From Colletes latitarsis (Eukaryota; Arthropoda; Insecta; Hymenoptera; Colletidae), in assembly GCF_051014445.1 (NCBI RefSeq), contig NC_135137.1, positions 15,687,501 through 15,751,500 on the forward strand: DNA of 64,000 nt. The letters are read 5' to 3'. The position numbers were made by a program, and so were the translations under genes. Below are positions 39,140 to 52,650 of the stretch, in pieces (positions within the stretch are counted from its first letter, which is position 1; each line of letters starts with the position of its first letter). A model generated the notes under the pieces. The model was not told the DNA's origin. It was given only the letters and a program-made list of their open reading frames with translations, and did not search any database.

Positions 39140-39918
39140 ATAACGCATGTTAGGTCTAGGTTAGGTCTGGGATTTGCTCTCATCAGGCTCATACTTTCGC
39201 ATATTTCTCATACTTGTTGGCCAGATCCTGCGCTTTTTCTGGTTTGGATCACGTTGTAATGTGGTACCACACTGAAACAGTCGACTAAGCTTGGTCACGA
39301 TCAATATTTTAGAGGATAACGCATGTTAGGTATAGGTTAGGTCTGGGATTTGCTCTCATCAGGCTCATACTTTCGCATATTTATCAATCTTGTTGGCCAG
39401 ATCCTGTGCTTCCACTGGTTTGGATCACGTAGTAATGTGGTACCACATTGAAACAGTCGACTAAACCTGGTCACGATCAATATTTTAGGGGATAACGCAT
39501 GTTAGGTATAGGTTAGGTCCTGGGATTTGCTCTCATCAGGCTCATACTTTCGCATTCTTCACATACTTCTTGAACAGATCCTGGGCTTTTTCTGGTTGGG
39601 ATCACATAGTAATGTGTTACCACACTCAAACAGTCGATTAAACCTGGTTTCGATCAATGTTTTAGAGGATAACTCATGTTAGGTCTGGGTTAGGTCTAGG
39701 ATTTGCCATCATCAGGCTCATACTTTCGCATATTTCTCATACTTGTTGGCCAGATTCTGGGCTTTTTCCGGTATGGGACACGTGGTAATGTGGTACCACA
39801 CTGAAACAGTCAATGAAGCCTAGTCTGGGTCAACATTTCAAAGGATAACGCATGTTAGGTATAGGTTAGGTCTGGGATTTGCTCTCATCAGACTCATACT
39901 TTCGCATATTTCTCATAC
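39140..39918 (+). repeat. Block repeated at about 50,218-50,996
   Basis: The offset is 11,078 bp. Shared rare variants are CCACATTGAAACAG, the 1-bp insertion GGTTAGGTCCTGGG (39511 and 50589) and TTTGCCATCATCAGG. The shared insertion strongly supports descent from one event. Confidence 0.82.
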
Positions 39919-39949
39919 TTGTTGGCCAGATTCTGGGCTTTTTCCGGTA

Positions 39950-41150
39950 TGGGACACGTGGTAATGTGGTACCACACTGAAACAGTCAATTAAGCCTAGT
40001 CTGGATCAACATTTCAAAGAATAACGCATGTTAGGTATAGGTTAGGTCTGGGATTTGCTCTCATCAGGCTCATACTTTCGCATATTTCTCATACTTGATG
40101 GCCAGATTCTGGGCTTTTTCCGGTATGGGTCACGTTGTAATGTGGTACCACACTGAAACAGTCGACTAAGCTTGGTCACGATCAATATTTTAGAGGATAA
40201 CGCATGTTAGGTATAGGTTAGGTCTGGGATTTGCTCTCATCAGGCTCATACTTTCGCAAATTTATCAATCTTGTTGGCCAGATCCTGGGCTTCCACTGGT
40301 TTGGATCACGTAGTAATGTGGTACCACACTGAAACAGTCGACTAAACCTGGTCACGATCAATATTTTAGGGGATAACGCATGTTAGATATAGGTTAGGTC
40401 TGGGATTTGCTCTCATCAGGGTCATACTTTCGCATTCTTCACATACTTCTTGAACAGATCCTGGGCTTTTTCTGGTTGGGATCACATAGTAATGTGTTAC
40501 CACACTCAAACAGTCGATTAAACCCGGTTTCCATCAATGTTTTAGAGGATAACTCATGTTAGGTCTGGGTTAGGTCTAGGATTTGCCATCATCAGGCTCA
40601 TACTTTCGCATATTTCTCATACTTGTTGGCCAGATTCTGGGCTTTTTCCGGTATGGGACACGTGGTAATGTGGTACCACACTGAAACAGTCAATGAAGCC
40701 TAGTCTGGATCAACATTTCAAAGAATAACGCATGTTAGGTCTAGGTTAGGTCTGGGATTTGCACTCATCAGGCTCATACTTTCGCATATTTCTCATACTT
40801 GTTGGCCAGATTCTGGGCTTTTTCCGGTATGGGACACGTGGTAATGTGGTACCACACTGAAACAGTCAATGAAGCCTAGTCTGGGTCAACATTTCAAAGG
40901 ATAACGCATGTTAGGTATAGGTTAGGTCTGGGATTTGCTCTCATCAGACTCATACTTTCGCATATTTCTCATACTTGTTGGCCAGATTCTGGGCTTTTTC
41001 CGGTATGGGACACGTGGTAATGTGGTACCACACTGAAACAGTCAATTAAGCCTAGTCTGGATCAACATTTCAAAGAATAACGCATGTTAGGTATAGGTTA
41101 GGTCTGGGATTTGCACTCATCAGGCTCATACCTTCGCATATTTCTCATAC
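39950..41150 (+). repeat. Run of AAGAATAACGC monomers, related to 18.3-18.7 kb
   Basis: The rare variant CTGGATCAAC with CAAAGAATAACG occurs at 40018, 40722 and 41074 (704 and 352 bp apart) and otherwise only at 18389 in domain A. The neighbouring monomers at 40,020-40,370 also match 18,390-18,740. This piece links domain B to the right end of domain A. Confidence 0.7.
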
Positions 41151-44100
41151 TTGATGGCCAGATTCTGGGCTTTCCCCGGTATGGGACACGTGGTAATGTG
41201 GTACCACACTGAAACAGTCGACTAAACCTGGTCTCGATCAATATTTCAGAGGATACCGCATGAGATGTCCGGGTTAGGTCTGGGATTTGCCCTCTTCAGT
41301 CTCATACTTTCGCATTCTTCACATACTTCTTGAACAGATCCTGGGTTTCTTCTGGTTGGGATCACATAGTAATGTGTTACAACACTGAAACAGACGACTA
41401 AACCTGGTCACGATCAATATTTTAGGGGATAACGCATGTCAGGTCTAGGTTAGGTCTGGGATTTGCACTCATCAGGCTCATACTTTCGCATATTTCTCAT
41501 ACTTGATGGCCAGATTCTGGGCTTTCTCCGGTATGGGTCACGTACTAATGTGGTACCACACTGAAACAGTCGACTAAACCTGGTCACGATCAATATTTTA
41601 GGGGATAACGCATGTTAGGTATAGGTTAGGTCTGGGATTTGCTCTCATCAGGCTCATACTTTCGCATATTTATCAATCATATTCGCCAGATCCTGGGCTT
41701 CCACTGGTATGGATCACGTAGTAATGGGGTACCACACTGAAACAGACGACTAAACCTGGTCACGATCAATATTTTAGGGGATAACGCATGTTAGGTCTAG
41801 GTTAGACCTGGGATTTGCCCTCATCAGACTCATACTTTCGCATTCTTCACATACTTCTTGAACAGATCCTGGGGTTTTTCTGGTTCGGACCACATAGTAA
41901 TGTGTTACCACACTGAAACAGTCGATTAAACCTGGTTTCGATCAATAATTTAGAGGATAACTCATGTTAGGTCTGGGTTAGGTCTAGGATTTGCCGTCAT
42001 CAGGCTCATACTTTCGCATATTTCTCATACTTGATGGCCAGATTCTGGGCTTTTTCCGGTATGGGACACGTGGTAATGTGGTACCACACTGAAACAGTCA
42101 ATTAAGCCTAGTCTGGGTCAACATTTCAAAGGATAACGCATGTTAGGTATAGGTTAGGTCTGGGATTTGCTCACATTAGGCTCATACTTTCGCATATTTA
42201 GCAATCTTGTTGGCCAGATCCTGGGCTTCCACTGGTTTGGATCACATAGTAATGTGGTACCACACTGAAACAGTCGACTAAACCTGGTCACGATCAATAT
42301 TTTAGGAGATAACGCATGTTAGGCCTAGGTAAAGTCTGGGATTTGCACTCATCAGGATCATACTTTCGCACATTTCTCATACTTAGTGGCCAGAGTCTGG
42401 GCTTTTTTCGGCTTAGATCACGTAGTAATGTGGTACCAAACTGAAGCAGTCAATTAAACCCGGTTTCGATCAATATTTTAGAGGATAACACATGTTAGAT
42501 CTAGGTTAGGTCTGTGATTTGCACTCATCAGGCTCATACTTTCGCATATTTCTCATACTTGATGGCCAGATTCTGATCTTTTTTTTGGTTGGATCACGTA
42601 GTAATGGGGTACCACACTCAAACAGTCGATTAAACCTGGTTTCGATCAATGTTTTAGAGGATAACTCATGTTAGGTCTGGGTTAGGTCTAGGATTTGCCC
42701 TCATCAGGCCCATGCTTTCGCATATTTCTCATACTTGATGGGCAGATTCTGACCTTTCTCCGGTATGGGTCACGTAGTAATGTGGTACGACACTGAAACA
42801 GTCGACTAAACCTGGTCACGATCAATATTTCAGAGGATAACGCATGTTAGGTCTAGGTTAGGCCTGGGATTTGCCCTCATCAGACTCATACTTTCGCATT
42901 CTTTACGTACTTCTTGAACAGATCCTGGGTTTTTTCTGGTTGGGATCACGTACTAATGTGGTACCACACTGAAACAGTCGACTAAACCTGGTCACGATCA
43001 ATATTTTAGGGGATAACGCATGTTAGGTATAGGTTAGGTCTGGGATTTGCTCTCATCAGGCTCATACTTTCGCATATTTATCAATCATATTCGCCAGATC
43101 CTGGGCTTCCACTGGTTTGGATCACGTAGTAATGGGGTACCACACTGAAACAGACGACTAAACCTGGTCACGATCAATATTTTAGGGGATAACGCATGTT
43201 AGGTCTAGGTTAGACCTGGGATTTGCCCTCATCAGACTCATACTTTCGCATTCTTCACATACTTCTTGAACAGATCCTGGGGTTTTTCTGGTTCGGACCA
43301 CATAGTAATGTGTTACCACACTGAAACAGTCGATTAAACCTGGTTTCGATCAATAATTTAGAGGATAACTCATGTTAGGTCTGGGTTAGGTCTAGGATTT
43401 GCCGTCATCAGGCTCATACTTTCGCATATTTCTCATACTTGATGGCCAGATTCTGGGCTTTTTCCGGTATGGGACACGTGGTAATGTGGTACCACACTGA
43501 AACAGTCAATTAAGCCTAGTCTGGGTCAACATTTCAAAGGATAACGCATGTTAGGTATAGGTTAGGTCTGGGATTTGCTCACATTAGGCTCATACTTTCG
43601 CATATTTAGCAATCTTGTTGGCCAGATCCTGGGCTTCCACTGGTTTGGATCACATAGTAATGTGGTACCACACTGAAACAGTCGACTAAACCTGGTCACG
43701 ATCAATATTTTAGGAGATAACGCATGTTAGGCCTAGGTAAAGTCTGGGATTTGCACTCATCAGGATCATACTTTCGCACATTTCTCATACTTAGTGGCCA
43801 GAGTCTGGGCTTTTTTCGGCTTAGATCACGTAGTAATGTGGTACCAAACTGAAGCAGTCAATTAAACCCGGTTTCGATCAATATTTTAGAGGATAACACA
43901 TGTTAGATCTAGGTTAGGTCTGTGATTTGCACTCATCAGGCTCATACTTTCGCATATTTCTCATACTTGATGGCCAGATTCTGATCTTTTTTTTGGTTGG
44001 ATCACGTAGTAATGGGGTACCACACTCAAACAGTCGATTAAACCTGGTTTCGATCAATGTTTTAGAGGATAACTCATGTTAGGTCTGGGTTAGGTCTAGG

Positions 44101-44865
44101 ATTTGCCCTCATCAGGCCCATGCTTTCGCATATTTCTCATACTTGATGGGCAGATTCTGACCTTTCTCCGGTATGGGTCACGTAGTAATGTGGTACGACA
44201 CTGAAACAGTCGACTAAACCTGGTCACGATCAATATTTCAGAGGATAACGCATGTTAGGTCTAGGTTAGGCCTGGGATTTGCCCTCATCAGACTCATACT
44301 TTCGCATTCTTTACGTACTTCTTGAACAGATCCTGGGTTTTTTCTGGTTGGGATCACGTTGTAATGTGGTACCACACTGAAACAGTCGACTAAACCTGGT
44401 CACGATCAATATTTTAGGGGATAACGCATGTTAGGTCTAGGTTAGGTCTGGGATTTGCACTCATCAGGCTCATACTTTCGCATATTTCTCATACTTGATG
44501 GCCAGATTCTGGACTTTCTCCGGTATGGGACACGTGGTAATGTGGTACCACACTGAAACAGTCGACTAAACCTGGTCTCGATCAATATTTCAGAGGATAA
44601 CGCATGAGATGTCTGGGTTAGGTCTGGGATTTGCCCTCTTCAGTCTCATACTTTCGCATTCTTCACATACTTCTTGAACAGATCCTGGGTTTTTTCTGGT
44701 TGGGATCACATAGTAATGTGTTACAACACTGAAACAGTCGATCAAACCTGGTTTCGATCAATGTTTTAGAGGATAACTCATGTTAGGTCTGGGTTAGGTC
44801 TAGGATTTGCCGTCATCAGGCTCATACTTTCGCATATTTCTGATACTTGTTGGCCAGATTCTGGG
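41150..44865 (+). repeat. Domain-A-like island within domain B
   Basis: Monomers here carry markers that otherwise occur in domains A and C: GCATGAGATGTC, GGGTTTCTTCTGG, CATGTCAGG, CACGTACTAATG, CTGGGGTTTTTCTGG with TTCGGACCAC, and GAAGCAGTCAATT. The flanking monomers on both sides are domain B types. The right limit at about 44,865 is where the 3.6-kb block starts. Confidence 0.72.
41541..44356 (+). repeat. Recent tandem duplication of eight monomers (2 x 1,408 bp)
   Basis: Copies span 41,541-42,948 and 42,949-44,356. Markers TATCAATCATATTC (41671 and 43079) and CAGGCCCATGC (42701-42710 and 44109-44118) are exactly 1,408 bp apart, and the second marker occurs nowhere else in the window. The only difference I found is CACTGGTATGG (copy 1) versus CACTGGTTTGG (copy 2). 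The joint at 42,949 is chimeric: an H3 head TTGGGATCACG runs into TACTAATG, which belongs to the H1 head at 41,541. Confidence 0.92.
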
Positions 44866-47800
44866 CTTTTTCCGGTATGGGACACGTGGTAATGTGGTAC
44901 GACACTGAAACAGTCGACTAAGCTTGCTCACGATCAATATTTTAGAGGATAACGCATGATAGGTATAGGTTAGGTCTGGTATTTGCTCTCATCAGGCTCA
45001 TACTTTCGCATATTTCTCATACTTGATGGGCAGATTCTGACCTTTCTCCGGTATGGGTCACGTAGTAATGTGGTACGACACTGAAACAGTCGACTAAATC
45101 TGGTCACGATCAATATTTCAGAGGATAACGCATGTTAGGTATAGGTTAGGTCTGGGATTTGCTCACATCAGGCTCATACATTCGCATATTTAGCAATCTT
45201 GTTGGCCAGATCCTGGGCTTCCACTGGTTTGGATCACGTTGTAATGTGGTACCACACTGAAACAGTCAATTATACCCGGTTTCGATCAATATTTTAGAGG
45301 ATAACACGTGTTAGATCTAGGTTAGGTCTGTGATTTGCACTCATCAGGCTCATACTTTCGCATATTTATCATACTTGATGGCCAGATTCTGAACTTTTTT
45401 TTGCTTGGATCACGTAGTAATGGGGTACCACACTCAAACAGTCGATTAAACCTGGTTTCGATCAATGTTCTAGAGGATAACTCATGTTAGATCTGGGTTA
45501 GGTCTAGGATTTGCCCCCATCAGGCTCATACTTTCGCATATTTCTCATACCTGTTGGCCAGATCCTGGGCTCTTTCTGGTTTGGATCACGTTGTAATGTG
45601 GTACCACACTGAAACAGTCGACTAAGCTTGCTCACGATCAATATTTTAGAGGATAACGCATGATAGGTATAGGTTAGGTCTGGGATTTGCTCTCATCAGG
45701 CTCATACTTTCGCATATTTCTCATACTTGTTGGCCAGATCCTGGGCTCTTTCTGGTTTGGATCACGTTGTAATGTGGTACCACACTGAAACAGTCGACTA
45801 AGCTTGGTCACGATCAATATTTTAGAGGATAACGCATGTTAGGTATAGGTTAGGTCTGGGATTTGGTCTCATCAGGCTTATACTTTCGCATATTTATCAA
45901 TATTGTTGGCCAGATTCTGATCTTTTTTTTGCTTGGATCACGTAGTAATGGGGTACCACACTCAAACAGTCGATTAAACCTGGTTTCGATCAATGTTTTA
46001 GAGGATAACTCATGTTAGATCTGGGTTAGGTCTGGGATTTGCCCTCTTCAGTCTCATACTTTCGCATTCTTCACATACTTCTTGAACAGATCCTGGGCTT
46101 TTTCTGGTTGGGATCACATAGTAATGTGTTACCACACTCAAACAGTCGATTAAACCCGGTTTCCATCAATGTTTTAGAGGATAACTCATGTTAGGTCTGG
46201 GTTAGGTCTAGGATTTGCCGTCATCAGGCTCATACTTTCGCATATTTCTGATACTTGTAGGCCAGATTCTGGGCTTTTTCCGGTATGGGACACGTGGTAA
46301 TGTGGTACGACACTGAAACAGTCAAATAAGCCTAGTCTGGGTCAACATTTCAAAGGATAACGCATGTTAGGTATAGGTTAGGTCTGGGATTTGCTCTCAT
46401 CAGGCTCATACTTTCGCATATTTCTCATACTTGATGGCCAGATTCTGGGCTTTTTCCGGTATGGGTCACGTGGTAATGTGGTACCACACTGAAACAGTCA
46501 ATTAAGCCTAGTCTGGGTCAACCTTTCAAAGGATAACGCATGTTAGGTATAGATTTGGTCTGGGATTTGCCCTCATCAGACTCATACTTCCGCATTCTTC
46601 ACGTACTTCTTGAACAGATCCTGGGTTTTTTCTGGTTGGGATCACGTTGTAATGTGGTACCACACTGAAACAGTCGACTAAACCTGGTCACGATCAATAT
46701 CATAGCGGATAACGCATGTTAGGTCTTGGTTAGGTCTGGGATTTGCTCTCATCAGGCTCATACTTTCGCATATTTCTCATACTTGTTGGCCAGATCCAGG
46801 GCTTTTTCTGGTTTCGATCACGTTGTGATGTGGTACCACACAGACACAGTCGACTAAACCTGGTCACGATCAATATTTTAGAGGATAACGCATGTTAGGT
46901 ACAGGTTAGGTCTGGGATGTGCTCTCATCAGGCTCATACGTTCGCATATTTCTCATACTTGATGGCCAGATTCTGGGCTTTCTCCGGTATGGGTCACGTA
47001 GTTATGTGGTACCCCACTGAAACAGTCGACTAAACCTGGCCATGATCAATATTTTAGGGGATAACGCATGTTAGGCCTAGGTTAGGTCTGGGATTTGCAC
47101 TCATCAGTCTCATACTTTTGCATATTTCAGATACTTGATGGCCAGATTCTGGGCTTTTTTTGGCTTGGATCACGTAGTAATGGGGCACCACACTGAAACA
47201 GTCTATTAAACCTGGTATCGATCAATATCTTAGAGGATAACGCATGTTAGGTCTAGGTTAGGTCTGGGATTTGCTCTCATCAGGCTCATACTTTCGCATA
47301 TTTCTCATACTTATTGGCCAGATCCTGGGCTTTTTCTGGTTTGGATCACGTTGTAATGTGGTACCACACTGAAACAGTCGACTAAGCTTGGTCACGATCA
47401 ATATTTTAGAGGATAACGCATGTTAGGTATAGGTTAGGTCTGGGATTTGCTCTCATCAGGCTCATACTTTCGCATATTTATCAATCTTGTTGGCCAGATC
47501 CTGTGCTTCCACTGGTTTGGATCACGTAGTAATGTGGTACCACACTGAAACAGTCGACTAAACCTGGTCACGATCAATATTTTAGGGGATAACGCATGTT
47601 AGGTATAGGTTAGGTCTGGGATTTGCTCTCATCAGGCTCATACTTTCGCATTCCTCACATACTTCTTGAACAGATCCTGGGCTTTTTCTGGTTGGGATCA
47701 CATAGTAATGTGTTACCACACTCAAACAGTCGATTAAACCTGGTTTCGATCAATGTTTTAGAGGATAACTCATGTTAGGTCTGGGTTAGGTCTAGGATTT

Positions 47801-48430
47801 GCCGTCATCAGGCTCATACTTTCGCATATTTCTCATACTTGTTGGCCAGATTCTGGGCTTTTTCCGGTATGGGACACGTGGTAATGTGGTACCACACTGA
47901 AACAGTCAATGAAGCCTAGTCTGGGTCAACATTTCAAAGGATAACGCATGTTAGGTATAGGTTAGGTCTGGGATTTGCTCTCATCAGACTCATACTTTCG
48001 CATATTTCTCATACTTGATGGCCAGATTCTGGGCTTTTTCCGGTATGGGTCACGTCGTAATGTGGTACCACACTGAAACAGTCAATTAAGCCTAGTCAGG
48101 GTCAACATTTCAAAGGATAACGTATGTTAGGTATAGATTTGGTTTGGGATTTGCCCTCATCAGACTCATACTTTCGCATTCTTCACGTACTTCTTGAACA
48201 GATCCTGGGTTTTTTCTGGTAGGGATCACGTTGCAATGTGGTACCACACTGAAACAGTCGACTAAACCTGGTCACGATCAATATTTTATGGGATTACGCA
48301 TGTTAGGTATAGGTTAGGTCTGGGATTTGCTCTCATCAGGCTCATACTTTCGCATATTTATCAATCTTGTTGGCCAGATCCTCGGCTTCCACTGGTTTGG
48401 ATCACGTAGTAATGTGGTGCCACACTGAAA
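44865..48430 (+). repeat. 3.6-kb block, right copy
   Basis: This is the partner of 28,692-32,260. It has AACACGTGTTAG and GCCCCCATCAGG as private changes. At two sites it keeps the common state (GAGGATAACG near 46,880 and GATCAATATT near 47,044) where both the 20-kb and 30-kb copies share a rarer one. It is therefore the outgroup of the three. Confidence 0.82.
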
Positions 48431-49790
48431 CAGTCGACTAAACCTGGTCACGATCAATATTTTAGGGGATAACGCATGTTAGGTCTAGGTTAGGTCTGGG
48501 ATTTGCACTCATCAGGCTCATACTTTCGCATATTTCTCATACTTGATGGCCAGATTCTGACCTTTCTCCGGTATGGGTCACGTAGTAATGTGGTACCACA
48601 CTGAAACAGTCGACTAAACCTGGTCACGATCAATATTTCAGAGGATAACGCATGTTAGGTCTAGGTTAGGCCTGGGATTTGCACTCATCAGACTCATACT
48701 TTCGCATTCTTTACGTACTTCTTGAACAGATCCTGGGTTTTTTCTGGTTGGGATGTGGTACCACACTGAAACAGTCGACTAAACCTGGTCACGATCAATA
48801 TTTTAGGGGATAACGCATGTTAGATATAGGTTAGGTCTGGGATTTGCTCTCATCAGGCTCATACTTTCGCATTCTTCACATACTTCTTGAACAGATCCTG
48901 GGCTTTTTCTGGTTGGGATCACATAGTAATGTGTTACCACACTCAAACAGTCGATTAAACCCGGTTTCCATCAATGCTTTAGAGGATAACTCATGTTAGG
49001 TCTGGGTTAGGTCTAGGATTTGCCGTCATCAGGCTCATACTTTCGCATATTTCTCATACCTGTTGGCCAGATCCTGGGCTCATTCTGGTTTGGATCACGT
49101 TGTAATGTGGTACCACACTGAAACAGTCGACTCAGCTTGCTCACGATCAATATTTTAGAGGATAACGCATGATAGGTATAGGTTAGGTCTGGGATTTGCT
49201 CTCATCAGGCTCATACTTTCGCATATTTATCAATATTGTTGGCCAGATCCTGGGCTTCCACTGGTTTGGATCACGTAGTAATGTGGTACCACACTGAAAC
49301 AGTCGACTAAACCTGGTCACGATCAATATTTTAGGGGATAACGCATGTTAGATATAGGTTAGGTCTGGGATTTGCTCTCATCAGGGTCATACTTTCGCAT
49401 TCTTCACATACTTCTTGAACAGATCCTGGGCTTTTTCTGGTTGGGATCACATAGTAATGTGTTACCACACTCAAACAGTCGATTAAACCCGGTTTCCATC
49501 AATGTTTTAGAGGATAACTCATGTTAGGTCTGGGTTAGGTCTAGGATTTGCCGTCATCAGGCTCATACTTTCGCATATTTCTGATACTTGTTGGCCAGAT
49601 TCTGGGCTTTTTCCGGTATGGGACACGTGGTAATGTGGTACGACACTGAAACAGTCAAATAAGCCTAGTCTGGGTCAACATTTCAAAGGATAACGCATGT
49701 TAGGTATAGGTTAGGTCTGGGATTTGCTCTCATCAGGCTCATACTTTCGCATATTTCTCATACTTGATGGCCAGATTCTGGGCTTTTTCC
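48380..49790 (+). repeat. Block repeated from about 37,477-38,880
   Basis: The offset is 10,903 bp (10,902 after the 38,431 insertion). Shared rare variants are ATGCTTTAGAGG (38068 and 48971) and CAGGGTCATAC (near 38,480 and 49,382). It includes truncated monomer 4. At its right end it keeps two monomers that the 38.88-kb copy has lost. Confidence 0.82.
48723..48887 (+). repeat. Truncated 165-bp monomer, copy 4 of 6
   Basis: The same 11-bp deletion is present (junction 48754/48755). It is the counterpart of the 37,820 copy at an offset of 10,903 bp, within the block at 48,380-49,790. Confidence 0.93.
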
Positions 49791-51249
49791 GGTATGGGTC
49801 ACGTGGTAATGTGGTACCACAATGAAACAGTCAATTAAGCCTAGTCTGGGTCAACCTTTCAAAGGATAACGCATGTTAGGTATAGATTTGGTCTGGGATT
49901 TGCCCTCATCAGACCCATACTTCCGCATTCTTCACGTACTTCTTGAACAGATCCTGGGTTTTTTCTGGTTGGGATCACGTTGTAATGTGGTACCACACTG
50001 AAACAGTCGACTAAACCTGGTCACGATCAATATCATAGCGGATAACGCATGTTAGGTCTAGGTTAGGTCTGGGATTTGCTCTCATCAGGCTCATACGTTC
50101 GCATATTTCTCATACTTGATGGCCAGATTCTGGGCTTTCTCCGGTATGGGTCACGTTGTGATGTGGTACCACACAGACACAGTCGACTAAACCTGGTCAC
50201 GATCAATATCATAGCGGATAACGCATGTTAGGTCTAGGTTAGGTCTGGGATTTGCTCTCATCAGGCTCATACTTTCGCATATTTCTCATACTTGTTGGCC
50301 AGATCCTGGGCTTTTTCTGGTTTGGATCACGTTGTAATGTGGTACCACACTGAAACAGTCGACTAAGCTTGGTCACGATCAATATTTTAGAGGATAACGC
50401 ATGTTAGGTATAGGTTAGGTCTGGGATTTGCTCTCATCAGGCTCATACTTTCGCATATTTATCAATCTCGTTGGCCAGATCCTGTGCTTCCACTGGTTTG
50501 GATCACGTAGTAATGTGGTACCACATTGAAACAGTCGACTAAACCTGGTCACGATCAATATTTTAGGGGATAACGCATGTTAGGTATAGGTTAGGTCCTG
50601 GGATTTGCTCTCATCAGGCTCATACTTTCGCATTCTTCACATACTTCTTGAACAGATCCTGGGCTTTTTCTGGTTGGGATCACATAGTAATGTGTTACCA
50701 CACTCAAACAGTCGATTAAACCTGGTTTCGATCAATGTTTTAGAGGATAACTCATGTTAGGTCTGGGTTAGGTCTAGGATTTGCCATCATCAGGCTCATA
50801 CTTTCGCATATTTCTCATACTTGTTGGCCAGATTCTGGGCTTTTTCCGGTATGGGACACGTGGTAATGTGGTACCACACTGAAACAGTCAATGAAGCCTA
50901 GTCTGGGTCAACATTTCAAAGGATAACGCATGTTAGGTATAGGTTAGGTCTGGGATTTGCTCTCATCAGACTCATACTTTCGCATATTTCTCATACTTGA
51001 TGGCCAGATTCTGGGCTTTTTCCGGTATGGGTCACGTGGTAATGTGGTACCACACTGAAACAGTCAATTAAGCCTAGTCTGGGTCAACATTTCAAAGGAT
51101 AACGCATGTTAGGTATAGATTTGGTTTGGGATTTGCCCTCATCAGACTCATACTTTCGCATTCTTCACGTAGTTCTTGAACAGGTCCTGGGTTTTTTCTG
51201 GTAGGGATCACGTTGCAATGTGGTACCACACTGAATCAGTCGACTAAAC

Positions 51250-52650
51250 CTGGTCACGATCAATATTTTAGGGGATAACGCATGTTAGGTCTAGGTTAGG
51301 TCTGGGATTTGCACTCATCAGGCTCATACTTTCGCATATTTCTCATACTTGATGGCCAGATTCTGACCTTTCTCCGGTATGGGTCACGTAGTAATGTGGT
51401 ACCACACTGAAACAGTCGACTAAACCTGGTCACGATCAATATTTCAGAGGATAACGCATGTTAGGTCTAGGTTAGGCCTGGGATTTGCACTCATCAGACT
51501 CATACTTTCGCATTCTTTACGTACTTCTTGAACAGATCCTGGGTTTTTTCTGGTTGGGATGTGGTACCACACTGAAACAGTCGACTAAACCTGGTCACGA
51601 TCAATATTTTAGGGGATAACGCATGTTAGATATAGGTTAGGTCTGGGATTTGCTCTCATCAGGCTCATACTTTCGCATTCTTCACATACTTCTTGAACAG
51701 ATCCTGGGCTTTTTCTGGTTGGGATCACATAGTAATGTGTTACCGCACTCAAACAGTCGATTAAACCCGGTTTCCATCAATGTTTTAGAGGATAACTCAT
51801 GTTAGGTCTGGGTTAGGTCTAGGATTTGCCGTCATCAGGCTCATACTTTCGCATATTTCTCATACCTGTTGGCCAGATCCTGGGCTCATTCTGGTTTGGA
51901 TCACGTTGTAATGTGGTACCACACTGAAACAGTCGACTCAGCTTGCTCACGATCAATATTTTAGAGGATAACGCATGTTAGGTATAGGTTAGGTCTGGGA
52001 TTTGCTCTCATCAGGCTCATACTTTCGCATATTTCTCATACTTGATGGCCAGATTCTGGGCTTTTTCCGGTATGGGTCACGTGGTAATGTGGTACCACAC
52101 TGAAACAGTCAATTAAGCCTAGTCTGGGTCAACCTTTCAAAGGATAACGCATGTTAGGTATAGATTTGGTCTGGGATTTGCCCTCATCAGACCCATACTT
52201 CCGCATTCTTCACGTACTTCTTGAACAGATCCTGGGTTTTTTCTGGTTGGGATCACGTTGTAATGTGGTACCACACTGAAACAGTCGACTAAACCTGGTC
52301 ACGATCAATATCATAGCGGATAACGCATGTTAGGTCTAGGTTAGGTCTGGGATTTGCTCTCATCAGGCTCATACGTTCGCATATTTCTCATACTTGATGG
52401 CCAGATTCTGGGCTTTCTCCGGTATGGGTCACGTTGTGATGTGGTACCACACAGACACAGTCGACTAAACCTGGTCACGATCAATATTTTAGGGGATAAC
52501 GCATGTTAGGCCTAGGTTAGGTCTGGGATTTGCACTCATCAGTCTCATACTTTTGCATATTTCAGATACTTGATGGCCAGATTCTGGGCTTTTTTTGGCT
52601 TAGATCACGTAGTAATGGGGCACCACACTGAAACAGTCTATTAAACCTGG
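51250..52650 (+). repeat. Rearranged partial copy of the 2,805-bp unit
   Basis: The left part, with truncated monomer 5, follows the order seen at 34.7-35.4 kb. At about 51,970 it skips several monomers and resumes as at about 35,985-36,650 (TCAACCTTTC, ACCCATACTTCC, CATAGCGG, GTTGTGATGTGG). It is an internally deleted version of the unit. Confidence 0.7.
51529..51693 (+). repeat. Truncated 165-bp monomer, copy 5 of 6
   Basis: The same 11-bp deletion is present (junction 51560/51561), with the usual neighbours: an M1 copy with TTTCAGAGG upstream and a GTTAGATATAGG monomer downstream. Confidence 0.93.
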
